Assembly (NCBI GenBank): GCA_963645165.1
Contig: CAVIQT010000074.1
Coordinates: 1-17,960 of the forward strand
Length of the DNA: 17,960 nucleotides
Direction of reading: 5' to 3'
Source: CAG-533 sp963645165
GTDB taxonomy: Bacteria; Bacillota_I; Bacilli_A; RF39; UBA660
Under the pieces are notes generated by a model. It saw only the letters and a program-made list of their open reading frames with translations. It searched no databases and was not told the origin of the DNA. The stretch's first letter is position 1. Each line of letters starts with the position of its first letter. The position numbers and the translations under genes were made by a program. Of this stretch, positions 1 to 6,250 are shown piece by piece.

Positions 1-104
1 GTTATATTTAAAACCAAAGAAAAAAGAATTAACACTATGCAAAATGATAGATATAAAATTCTTTTATTTTCCTTTATTTTATTAATTATATTAGTATATC
101 TCAT
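1..104 (-). CDS. N-terminal fragment of an unrecognised membrane protein (runs off left edge)
   Basis: Only the first 34 codons are in the window. The start ATG at 104-102 is preceded, after six bases, by AGGTGA (116-111), a good ribosome site. The peptide begins MRYTNIINKIKENKR, a short basic stretch, followed by a hydrophobic segment (about residues 17-34, with LSFCIVLILF). This is the pattern of a signal anchor or first membrane helix with its N-terminus in the cytoplasm. It lies downstream of asnS on the same strand, 120 bases away, and has its own promoter (see 131-157). A plus-strand reading frame through the same bases (1-162) is the shadow of this gene. The family cannot be told from so few residues. 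Confidence 0.7.
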   Translation of the reverse strand, partial: MRYTNIINKIKENKRILYLSFCIVLILFSLVLNI

Positions 105-187
105 AGAAAATCACCTATATTTTCTATTTAATTTTACTAATTGCCCCCCCATGTCAAGTTAACGTTTTATCACCTAATTTTCTATGA
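101..187. repeat. Direct and inverted repeats around the G7 promoter
   Basis: A near-perfect direct repeat, ATCACCTA followed by ATTTTCTAT (110-127, one extra base) and again at 169-185, flanks the promoter. One copy covers the ribosome site of the leftward gene. The outer ends form an 11-base inverted repeat: TCATAGAAAAT at 101-111 and ATTTTCTATGA at 177-187. The role is unknown. A local duplication is the simplest reading; an operator or a small mobile remnant are alternatives. Confidence 0.6.
131..157 (-). promoter_or_regulatory. Promoter with a G7 tract in a short spacer
   Basis: On the minus strand a perfect -35 box TTGACA (157-152) is followed by a 15-base spacer containing seven consecutive G, then TAAAAT (136-131) as the -10. 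The start of transcription would fall near 124, just ahead of the AGGTGA ribosome site of the gene at 104. The spacer is two bases shorter than the 17-base optimum, so a change in G-tract length should change promoter strength. The boxes are seen; the activity is inferred. Confidence 0.55.
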
Positions 188-224
188 AATTTACAGTAAT
201 TTACCTAACTATTTTATATACTTT

Positions 225-1613
225 CTAATATAAACAACTACCCGGAGTTCTAGGATATGGGCATACATCTCTAATATTTGTCATACCCGTTATATACATA
301 ATTAATCTTTCAAATCCCATACCAAATCCTGAATGAACACAAGTACCATATCTTCTTAAGTTAATATACCAATCTATTAATGATTCATTTACATTCATTT
401 CTTTAATTCTTGCCTGTAAAACATCAAGATTTTCTTCCCTTTGAGAGCCACCAATAAGTTCTCCCGCACCAGGTACTTCTAAATCAACACCCGCTACAGT
501 TTTACCATCTGAATTTAATTTCATATAATAAGCTTTAATATCCTTAGGCCAGTTTTTAACAAACACAGGTCCATTAAAATGAGTAGTTAACCATTTTTCA
601 TGTTCTTTAGCTAAATCATCATCATAATCAGGAGTAAATTCCCATTTTTCACCACTATTTTTAAGTAAATCAATAACATCTTTATGATCAATTCTTACAA
701 ATTTACTACTAATAACTTTTTCTAATTTTTCTTTTAAACCAGGTTCAACAAATTTATCAAAGAAATTAATCTCATCTGGACAAGTATCTAAAACATATTT
801 AACAATATACTTTAAAAAGTCTTCTTCAATATCCATTAAATCATTAATATCCGCAAAGGCTATTTCTGGTTCAATCATCCAAAATTCATTCGCATGAGTT
901 TTAGTATTAGAGTTTTCAGTTCTAAATGTTGGTCCAAAAGTATAAATCTTACTAAATGCTAGAGCAAATGTTTCACCATGTAATTGTCCTGATCCAGTAA
1001 TAAAAGTTTTCTTATTAAATAAATCTTTACTAAAATCAACTTTACCTTCTTCATTTTTTGGTAAATTATCAAAATCTAAAGTTGTTACTTTAAACATTTG
1101 ATCAGAGCCTTCACAATCAGCCGTTGTTAAAAGTGGTGTATGAACATATATGTATCCTTTTTCTTGAAAATATTTATGAATAGCAAAAGCTGCTACACTT
1201 CTTACTCTAAACACTGCTTGAAAAGTATTACTTCTAGGTCTTAAATAAGCAATATTTCTTAAAAACTCCATACTATGTTTTTTAGGTTGTAAAGGATAGT
1301 CCTCAGCACAATCTCCTAATAAAGTAATAGAGCTTGCTTTTAACTCATAATCTTGTCCATTTCCTTCAGAATGAGTAAATACTCCCTTAACTTCAATACT
1401 AGAACCATTATGTAACTTAGTTATCTTTTCAAAGTTATCTATTAGATTTGTATAAACTATTTGTAAATGTTTAAAACAAGTTCCATCTGAAAAATCAATA
1501 AAACCAAATTCTTTTTGTGGTCTGTGATTTCTAATCCAACCTTTAACCTTTACTTCCTTATCTAAATATTCTTTTTCATTTGCGTATAAATCACTTAAAA
1601 ATACATAATCCAT
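225..1613 (-). CDS. asnS: Asparaginyl-tRNA synthetase
   Basis: Class II aminoacyl-tRNA synthetase, 462 residues, which charges tRNA-Asn with asparagine using ATP in the cytoplasm. An N-terminal OB-fold anticodon-binding domain (about residues 18-100, VKVKGWIRN) precedes the catalytic domain. Motif 2 is FGPTFRTENS (about 226-235) and motif 3 is GFGMGFERL (about 429-437). The SGQLHGETFALAFSKIYTFG stretch and the extra GKVDFSKDLF segment resemble the longer E. coli type rather than the shorter Bacillus type. The frame stays open 21 codons further upstream, but the ATG at 1613 is chosen because AAGGAAGGA stands just before it and the upstream part lies in the T-box terminator. The gene is regulated by the T-box leader at 1632-1876. 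No convincing terminator is seen downstream. Confidence 0.97.
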   Translation of the reverse strand: MDYVFLSDLYANEKEYLDKEVKVKGWIRNHRPQKEFGFIDFSDGTCFKHLQIVYTNLIDNFEKITKLHNGSSIEVKGVFTHSEGNGQDYELKASSITLLGDCAEDYPLQPKKHSMEFLRNIAYLRPRSNTFQAVFRVRSVAAFAIHKYFQEKGYIYVHTPLLTTADCEGSDQMFKVTTLDFDNLPKNEEGKVDFSKDLFNKKTFITGSGQLHGETFALAFSKIYTFGPTFRTENSNTKTHANEFWMIEPEIAFADINDLMDIEEDFLKYIVKYVLDTCPDEINFFDKFVEPGLKEKLEKVISSKFVRIDHKDVIDLLKNSGEKWEFTPDYDDDLAKEHEKWLTTHFNGPVFVKNWPKDIKAYYMKLNSDGKTVAGVDLEVPGAGELIGGSQREENLDVLQARIKEMNVNESLIDWYINLRRYGTCVHSGFGMGFERLIMYITGMTNIRDVCPYPRTPGSCLY

Positions 1614-1631
1614 AATTTTTTCCTTCCTTTC

Positions 1632-1876
1632 TTTTATATATAAAAAACAGTATAACTCCCTTAAGGGACGAAACACTGTTTAAATTCCGCGGTACCACCC
1701 AATTTATCTATAAAAATAGATCACTTTAAGATTTAACGCATCTATACGAATATATTTACTAATATTCAATACATCACTCAAAAGTGTTATTCAAATTTAA
1801 CTCCCTATCAAGTTCCACCATACCTTGATTCTCTTTAAGTATCATTAAATTTTACTTCTCTTTTTCTTCGATTTAC
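1632..1876 (-). ncRNA. T-box leader (tRNA-Asn sensing riboswitch)
   Basis: The leader contains the canonical T-box core GGGTGGTACCGCGG (1700-1687), where the TGGN bulge pairs with the uncharged tRNA acceptor end. In stem I an AGTA element and a helix AAATTTAA/TTAAATTT frame a specifier loop containing AAC followed by A (AAC at 1788-1786), an asparagine codon, matching the gene downstream. A terminator hairpin lies between the T-box and the ribosome site. When uncharged tRNA-Asn binds, the antiterminator forms and asnS is transcribed. Outer limits are approximate. Confidence 0.93.
1642..1680 (-). terminator. Conditional terminator of the asnS T-box
   Basis: AACAGT (1680-1675) pairs with ACTGTT (1651-1646) around an inner palindrome CCCTTAAGGG (1667-1658), followed by a run of T. 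The upstream arm lies directly after the T-box core, as expected for a hairpin that competes with the antiterminator. Confidence 0.85.
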
Positions 1877-1882
1877 TTTATT

Positions 1883-1888
1883 AGTATA
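1883..1888 (-). promoter_or_regulatory. Extended -10 box for the asnS leader
   Basis: TATACT (1888-1883) is preceded by TGC, an extended -10. It places the transcript start near 1876, at the base of T-box stem I. No good -35 is visible in the very AT-rich upstream DNA. Confidence 0.55.
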
Positions 1889-1966
1889 GCACAATTTTAA
1901 AAAAATTAAATAAAATTTTAATATGTTTAAATAAAAATATTAATTTTCATATTCCATATTATTTTA

Positions 1967-1995
1967 ATGACACTACCCTCCCAATGTGATATAAT
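1967..1995 (+). promoter_or_regulatory. Strong sigma-A-like promoter for the 2025 gene
   Basis: ATGACA (1967-1972, 5 of 6 to consensus), a 17-base spacer and a perfect TATAAT (1990-1995). Transcription should start near 2002, giving a leader of about 23 bases. It is divergent from the asnS leader promoter. Confidence 0.8.
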
Positions 1996-2024
1996 TTAAA
2001 AAAAGAAAGGATAAAGATTTAAAA

Positions 2025-2228
2025 ATGGCTAAAAATGACAAAAAGAAATTTAATCAAAATGAGTATATAAACGAATATAAGAAAATCCATTATTCCCCAC
2101 TTAAAGTTAACTTAAAAAAAGAAGAAAAAAAAGAACTTGATATGCTCCTTGCTGAAGAAGGAATTACTCAAGCTGACTTTGTTAGAAATGCGATAGAAAG
2201 TCTTAAAGCAAAAAGAAATAAAAAGTAG
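2025..2228 (+). CDS. Small ribbon-helix-helix-like protein
   Basis: 67-residue, very lysine-rich protein. Residues 25-30 (PLKVNL) look like the beta-strand, 32-44 helix A, GIT (46-48) the turn, and 49-62 (ADFVRNAIESL) helix B of a ribbon-helix-helix (Arc/CopG/MetJ type) fold, which dimerises and binds DNA. The basic N-terminus (MAKNDKKKF) could add nucleic-acid contacts. There is no toxin partner next to it, so an orphan regulator or a plasmid-derived factor is more likely than a toxin-antitoxin pair. The strong promoter and the terminator 2220-2243 make it a single-gene unit. The GAAAGGA ribosome site is rather far (about 13 bases) from the ATG. The fold assignment is from pattern only. Confidence 0.75.
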   Translation: MAKNDKKKFNQNEYINEYKKIHYSPLKVNLKKEEKKELDMLLAEEGITQADFVRNAIESLKAKRNKK

Positions 2229-2243
2229 GAAACTACTTTTTTT
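2220..2243. terminator. Shared terminator of two convergent genes
   Basis: AAAAAGTAG (2220-2228), loop GAAA, CTACTTTTT (2233-2241), then more T. The A run on the other side makes it work in both directions: for the 2025 gene, whose stop codon lies in the stem, and for the minus-strand lipoprotein gene ending at 2246. Confidence 0.85.
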
Positions 2244-2245
2244 AT

Positions 2246-2950
2246 TTAACAATTTTCAAAGCATAAATTTGCTTTAGCATAAAAATTATTAAATATATTT
2301 TTTTCATCCTCTATTATTTCTTCAGTTAATTCTGAGTTATAACTTTTTTGTTTTTCAGATATTCCTTGAATTAAACTTGTAGCCTTACCATTTTGAATAA
2401 AGATAAAACTTGGTGCAAAAATTCTTTTTTCATTTACTTTAATAGTTTTATTATTATCATCAGTTAAAGTATAATCTTCCAATAAATCATCAAAATAATT
2501 TAATAATTTATAATATGCATCTGTTCCTTTACTTTTAATAGTTGCTTTTCCATCTTTTAAATCATATACATCTCTTAATATTTCATTATGAAAGCCATTC
2601 CAAATACGAACATAATATAATTTTTTAATACTATTTTCACTTGCAGAAGATATAGCTTCTTCAATAACACTTCGACACCAAGGACATTCAGGATCACCAA
2701 AATAAACTATAAATGTCTCATTATTTTCTAGTTTTTGAACAACTTCCTCCGCTGTTGTATAAACAAAAGGATTACTTTCATTTATAGATAAATCTCGGTA
2801 AACAAAATAATCATTTTCTAAACCATTAAAGCTTTCATATTCATTTTTAAACTTTACCGCATCAGTGATATCTTGATTATTTTTATTACAAGCAGTTACA
2901 CTAAATAAACCAACAATTAATATTAAAATTAATAATATTTTACTTTTCAT
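2246..2950 (-). CDS. Thioredoxin-like lipoprotein with CPWC motif
   Basis: 234-residue protein with a lipoprotein signal peptide (KSKILLILILIVGLF, lipobox SVTAC, lipidated Cys21). The mature part contains a thioredoxin-like fold: strand ETFIVYFG, then CPWC (89-92) as the redox-active pair, and a later FAPSFIF with the expected cis-proline. It would act outside the membrane, reducing or oxidising thiols of exported proteins. Two further cysteines near the C-terminus (NLCFENC) may form a structural disulfide. No DsbD/CcdA partner or substrate gene is adjacent, so its electron source is unknown. The ribosome site is GGAAGGTG, eight bases before the ATG. A TATAAT at 2978-2973 is close enough to give a very short leader, so the true promoter is uncertain. 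It is convergent with the 2025 gene. Confidence 0.85.
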   Translation of the reverse strand: MKSKILLILILIVGLFSVTACNKNNQDITDAVKFKNEYESFNGLENDYFVYRDLSINESNPFVYTTAEEVVQKLENNETFIVYFGDPECPWCRSVIEEAISSASENSIKKLYYVRIWNGFHNEILRDVYDLKDGKATIKSKGTDAYYKLLNYFDDLLEDYTLTDDNNKTIKVNEKRIFAPSFIFIQNGKATSLIQGISEKQKSYNSELTEEIIEDEKNIFNNFYAKANLCFENC

Positions 2951-3037
2951 GTTTTTACACCTTCCATATTTAATTATACATTTTTTTATATTTAAATAAA
3001 TAATATAAGTAGTTTAATTAATTAACTAAACCACAAG

Positions 3038-3058
3038 ATGAATTAATTATAAATTCAT
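3038..3058. repeat. Inverted repeat in the gap between lipoprotein and dacA genes
   Basis: ATGAATT and AATTCAT are separated by seven bases, about 90 bases upstream of the thioredoxin-like lipoprotein gene. Next to it (3014-3025) is the palindrome TTAATTAATTAA. Either could be an operator or chance in AT-rich DNA. There is no T run, so it is not an obvious terminator. Confidence 0.3.
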
Positions 3059-3156
3059 ACCTAAAATATATTTTATCATGATATTTACAATTTGCCTATT
3101 ATTTTGCCGGTTATTTTTAATAAACACATAAACAATAACACTCTAACTTAATTATT

Positions 3157-3184
3157 AAAAAAAGAAAGCACTATTATACTTTCT
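3157..3184 (-). terminator. Terminator of the dacA-type gene
   Basis: AGAAAG (3184-3179) pairs with CTTTCT (3168-3163) across a 10-base loop and is followed by seven T on the minus strand, just after the carboxypeptidase stop codon. Confidence 0.7.
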
Positions 3185-3193
3185 AATTAATCG

Positions 3194-4339
3194 CTAATTA
3201 CCTGATAATATTTTTTTAAAATATCTTTTATATAAATCCCAAATATTTGCTTTATTAACACTTTCTGTTACAGTAATATCAACATTCTTAATTATAGTTC
3301 CACCTTCAGTTATTTCCAAATAGCCAACTACATCACCCACATTTACAGGTGCTTGTATTTTATCTACTTTAACATTATAACTATAATTTTTTTCATCATT
3401 TATTTTTTCTAAAGCTGTCGCATCATCTTTTAATTTTATTGTAACCTTCTCTTTTTTCCCATCTATAACCTCAACCTCTCCTAAACTTTTTTCTTTTTCA
3501 ATAATAGTTTTAATTTTATAATTAGAAAAACCATAATTTAATAACTCAACGGTTTCACTATTTCTTACCTGACTAGTAGGTTCATTCATTAGTACACTTA
3601 TTAATCTCATATCATTTCTTTTAGCAGTCGCAGTTAAACAATATCCAGCATTTTTAGTATACCCTGTTTTTAATCCATCTAATCCATTATAAAATCTTAT
3701 TAGTTTATTAGTATTTACCATCCATGTAGTAGTTCCATCTGGCTTTTTTAAATATTCCTCATAAATACTAGTATATTTTAAAATATCTTCATGTTTTAAT
3801 AATTCACTAGCAATTAAAGACATATCTTTAGCAGTACTATAATGATTAGTATCATCTAAACCATGAACATTTACAAACGAAGTATTTTCACATCCTAAAC
3901 TTTTACATTTTTCATTCATTTTTAACACAAAAGCATCAGTAGTACCACTTATTGCTTCTGCCATAGCAACCGCAGCATCATTCGCACTAGCAATCGCGAT
4001 AGATTTAATTAATTCTTCTGCCTTCATCTGCGTATTAGGTTCTAAAAAAACTTGACTACCACCCATAGATGCAGCATTAGCAGAAATATTTATATTTTGA
4101 TCAAAAGAAATTTTACCATCATCTATAGATTCCATAATTAAAAGCATTGTCATAATTTTTGTCATTGAAGCAGGAGCCATCTTTTCATGTGCATTTTTTT
4201 CATATAAAACATTGCCCGTAGTTGCCTCAATTAATATACTAGCCCCTGCACTAGAAGCTAAATTTAGTTCTTCCCCTTTAACATTTATTATGGGTATAAA
4301 TAAAAATAAAAGGATAAACAATATTTTTTTCTTTATCAT
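3194..4339 (-). CDS. dacA: D-alanyl-D-alanine carboxypeptidase (penicillin-binding protein, peptidase S11)
   Basis: 381-residue serine peptidase that trims the terminal D-Ala from peptidoglycan pentapeptides and so limits cross-linking. A signal peptide (residues 1-22, KKKILFILLFLFIPIINVKG) sends it across the membrane. All three active-site motifs are present: SMTK (58-61, nucleophile Ser58), SAN (118-120) and KTG (224-226). After the catalytic domain comes the beta-rich PBP5 C-terminal domain (about 285-350), then an amphipathic tail (IWDLYKRYFKKIL) of the kind that ties these enzymes to the membrane. Its presence shows that the organism makes peptidoglycan. The ribosome site is AGGTGAT. 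A TATAAT lies 40 bases upstream (4384-4379) without a clear -35. The dacA/dacF naming cannot be settled from sequence alone. Confidence 0.95.
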   Translation of the reverse strand: MIKKKILFILLFLFIPIINVKGEELNLASSAGASILIEATTGNVLYEKNAHEKMAPASMTKIMTMLLIMESIDDGKISFDQNINISANAASMGGSQVFLEPNTQMKAEELIKSIAIASANDAAVAMAEAISGTTDAFVLKMNEKCKSLGCENTSFVNVHGLDDTNHYSTAKDMSLIASELLKHEDILKYTSIYEEYLKKPDGTTTWMVNTNKLIRFYNGLDGLKTGYTKNAGYCLTATAKRNDMRLISVLMNEPTSQVRNSETVELLNYGFSNYKIKTIIEKEKSLGEVEVIDGKKEKVTIKLKDDATALEKINDEKNYSYNVKVDKIQAPVNVGDVVGYLEITEGGTIIKNVDITVTESVNKANIWDLYKRYFKKILSGN

Positions 4340-4435
4340 AAATCACCTAGTAATAACTATGCTAAATAACAATAAATTATTATAACTATTTAATCTATAA
4401 CCCATATTAACAAATAAAAAAAGTAAATTTATTCA

Positions 4436-4825
4436 TTATAAATCCACTCTATTAAGTAAAAAATCCATCCCACTTATTTGCTTTATACCATTATAATTAT
4501 TTGTATCATAATTAAGTGTTATTATATATTTCTTATAATGATCATTTAATGATTCTAAAGATTTTAATTCCCTTTTTAAAGTATTTTCATCTCTTACTGT
4601 TAAAGAAACCTATATATATATTTTATATCCTCTTCTTTTTAATTCTAAAAATATAACATTCAAGAAGATCATTTAAATATTCTTCAACTATATGTACAAA
4701 GTTTTTTTCTTCCATTAGATGTTAGAGTATCACTTATCTTTTTAATAGATATACTTTCTAACATTAAAGAATCATTAACTTTTTTCCTATTAATAACATC
4801 TTTCATAATTGTAGTAAAACATGTA
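4436..4825 (-). pseudogene. Decayed AAA ATPase with DUF4143 C-terminal domain
   Basis: No intact frame exists here, but pieces in different minus-strand frames match, in the right order, the C-terminal half of the AAA_14/DUF4143 ATPase family. Reading leftward: TTIMKDVINR and DSLMLESISIKKISDTLTS then NGRK (about 4819-4710); a frameshift; VHIVEEYLNDLLE (about 4700-4660); a shift again; NVIFLELKRRGYKIYI; an in-frame TAG; then VSLTVRDENTLKRELKSLES, and NYNGIKQISGMDFLL before a TAA at 4438. Intact members are 400-450 residues with an N-terminal Walker ATPase domain. That half is gone here, and the stretch usually between GYK and IYIQV seems deleted. Frameshifts, a nonsense codon and the missing N-terminus mark it as dead. 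Family matching is from memory of conserved segments. It fills most of the 629-base gap between dacA and the next lipoprotein gene. Confidence 0.75.
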
Positions 4826-4959
4826 ATCTAACAGTTAAAACTTTTATTATTTTCTTATCTTTTAATGATATAAGCAAGTTTATATATTATATTCATCCTT
4901 AATCACCAATTAAATTATAATTCACCAAATTAGTTCTACCAACTTTTTGCTCTACATAT

Positions 4960-4997
4960 AAAAAAAGATTAATGAGCATATGTGCCATGAATCTTTT
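4960..4997 (-). terminator. Terminator of the envelope cluster
   Basis: AAAAGATT (4997-4990) pairs with AATCTTTT (4970-4963) with further inner pairs (ATG/CAT, GCA/TGC), followed by a T run on the minus strand. It overlaps the last codons of the lipoprotein gene. Confidence 0.85.
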
Positions 4998-5508
4998 CTA
5001 GATCTTCTGTACTTAGATTATCAATAGTCCATTTATCTTTTACTTTAGTTAAATTAAATGTAATAGTATACTGCACCCTATCTTTAGCAGTATTTAGTTT
5101 ATCAATCTTATATTTTAAGGCTTTTGTAGAACTATAAACGCCATTTTCAGCAAATTCACTTGCATTAGATGCAATATAACTATTTACTTCCTGTTCTACT
5201 TTATAATAGTCATACACATCTATCTGCACGACTACACTAGCATTATCTCCATCAATTTTTTCATCCTTTATCTCATACTTCATATTTTCATACTGCTTTA
5301 AATAAACATTTTTATAATCGTCATAATTTTTATCATCAATTGTTAAAGTTTTTAAATAATCATCTAACTCCCCAACAACTGAGCTATCCTTACTTTGATA
5401 CTTATTTAATAATGCCTCAACTCTTGCCTTAGGGCTAGTTTCAATCGCGCACCCAAATAACATAATAACAAAAAATAATAAACTAAATATCCTAATTTTC
5501 TTCTTCAT
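4969..5508 (-). CDS. Lipoprotein with a C-terminal alpha+beta domain
   Basis: 179 residues from the ATG at 5508, chosen because AAGGAGATGG precedes it; the frame is open 12 codons further upstream but that start has no ribosome site. The signal peptide ends in LFGC (lipidated Cys20). The mature protein starts with a helix-rich part (PKARVEALLNKYQSKDSS), then alternating strands and helices: NASVVVQIDVYDYYKVEQEV, and VQYTITFNLTKVKDKWTIDN near the end. This alternation recalls NTF2-like or DUF4878-like extracytoplasmic domains, and I recall similar lipoproteins from gut Bacilli, but no function can be named. It is the last gene of the minus-strand cluster. A terminator at 5558-5583 stands before it and no clear promoter is visible, so it may depend on readthrough. 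Confidence 0.85.
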   Translation of the reverse strand: MKKKIRIFSLLFFVIMLFGCAIETSPKARVEALLNKYQSKDSSVVGELDDYLKTLTIDDKNYDDYKNVYLKQYENMKYEIKDEKIDGDNASVVVQIDVYDYYKVEQEVNSYIASNASEFAENGVYSSTKALKYKIDKLNTAKDRVQYTITFNLTKVKDKWTIDNLSTEDLEKIHGTYAH

Positions 5509-5557
5509 TATCCATCTCCTTATTATTAATTTGTCCATAAACAAACAAAATATACCT

Positions 5558-5583
5558 AAAAAAAAGAAGAATTAATCTTCTTC
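5558..5583 (-). terminator. Terminator after the DUF1292-like gene
   Basis: AGAAGA (5581-5576) and TCTTCT (5570-5565) enclose a five-base loop and are followed by eight T on the minus strand. The hairpin contains the stop codon of the gene ending at 5572. Confidence 0.7.
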
Positions 5584-5838
5584 ATCTACTAACTTATTAA
5601 AATTAGATATGAATATTGCTGCTAAAGCACTATATCTATCTTCCTCAGTAACAGGTATGACATACTTTTCATTATCTTCAATTACTTCTTCAAAAATAGA
5701 AGACTTAACTAATGGAGTATCATTTTCATCTACTAAAGAAGTAAAATAATATTTTACCCCATTTTGCACAGTTTCATCTACTATTTCATATCTTTCATTA
5801 TTATCTAAAGTAATAAATTTTCTATCTACTTCCTTCAT
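5572..5838 (-). CDS. DUF1292-like small protein
   Basis: 88-residue acidic protein without signal or membrane segment. The first 65 residues alternate short strands and turns (KFITLDNNERYEIVDETV, KYYFTSLVD, DNEKYVIPV) as in the DUF1292 family, whose members are small cytoplasmic proteins of unknown role in Bacillota. It ends in a short helix (ALAAIFISNFNKLV). The ATG overlaps the stop codon of the upstream 131-residue gene by one base (TAATG), so the two are translationally coupled. The AGAAGGA ribosome site lies inside that gene. The family match is tentative. Confidence 0.75.
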   Translation of the reverse strand: MKEVDRKFITLDNNERYEIVDETVQNGVKYYFTSLVDENDTPLVKSSIFEEVIEDNEKYVIPVTEEDRYSALAAIFISNFNKLVDEED

Positions 5839-6233
5839 TAAGCAATCCTTCTTCCATAACTTTCTTCCTTTTTAGATGTATATGTTACTACTGGTTTATA
5901 ATATCCTTCCCAAGTAGCGTTATTCCATTCATCAACAGTACTTTCTAACTCCGTATCATTTTCTTTTTCAATATAACCTTTTGGTATATTAGCCACTATA
6001 GTGTCATCCATAATATCTTTTATGTCATCATAATCTTCTTTAATCATACCGGATTTTTTTAATTTATGTAAGTATGCTAGAAGAGCAGCCATACCCAGTT
6101 TAATAACTATTCCAGTTGGTGTTATCAAACCAACAACCGCGATTGCAAGTGCTAATTTATATGCAGCATTTTTAGGTTTAGCTTTTTTTATTTCTTCTTT
6201 AATAATTTTATGTCTTCCTGATTTAATATTCAT
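5838..6233 (-). CDS. Small membrane protein sharing a hairpin module with the 851-aa protein
   Basis: 131 residues. The N-terminus carries HKIIKEE (8-14), then a hydrophobic stretch (about 23-55, LALAIAVVGLITPTGIVIKL) long enough for two short membrane helices with a Pro-Gly turn, then KLKKSG (57-62) and an acidic, probably cytoplasmic tail (EDYDDIKDIMDD). The same order, HKVIKEE, hydrophobic hairpin with Pro-Gly, KLKKQG, occurs at residues 719-777 of the 851-residue protein encoded just upstream, with a four-residue length difference. The two are therefore probably paralogous in this part and may sit together in the membrane. The ribosome site is AAAGGGAGAG. It lies 17 bases after the 851-aa gene and is coupled to the DUF1292-like gene. 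Function unknown. Confidence 0.88.
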   Translation of the reverse strand: MNIKSGRHKIIKEEIKKAKPKNAAYKLALAIAVVGLITPTGIVIKLGMAALLAYLHKLKKSGMIKEDYDDIKDIMDDTIVANIPKGYIEKENDTELESTVDEWNNATWEGYYKPVVTYTSKKEESYGRRIA

Positions 6234-6250
6234 ACTCTCCCTTTCTATTC

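Noticed and set aside
1..162. Plus-strand reading frame open from the left edge with a hydrophobic stretch, extendable if the C tract changed length.
   Set aside because: The opposite strand has a good ribosome site, ATG and promoter for a membrane protein over the same bases, so this frame is a shadow.
1614..1676. Upstream in-frame extension of asnS (21 codons).
   Set aside because: It lies in the T-box terminator and leader, and the internal ATG has the ribosome site and the family start.
2025..2228. Antitoxin of a toxin-antitoxin pair.
   Set aside because: The gene is a single unit with its own promoter and terminator and has no adjacent small toxin-like gene.
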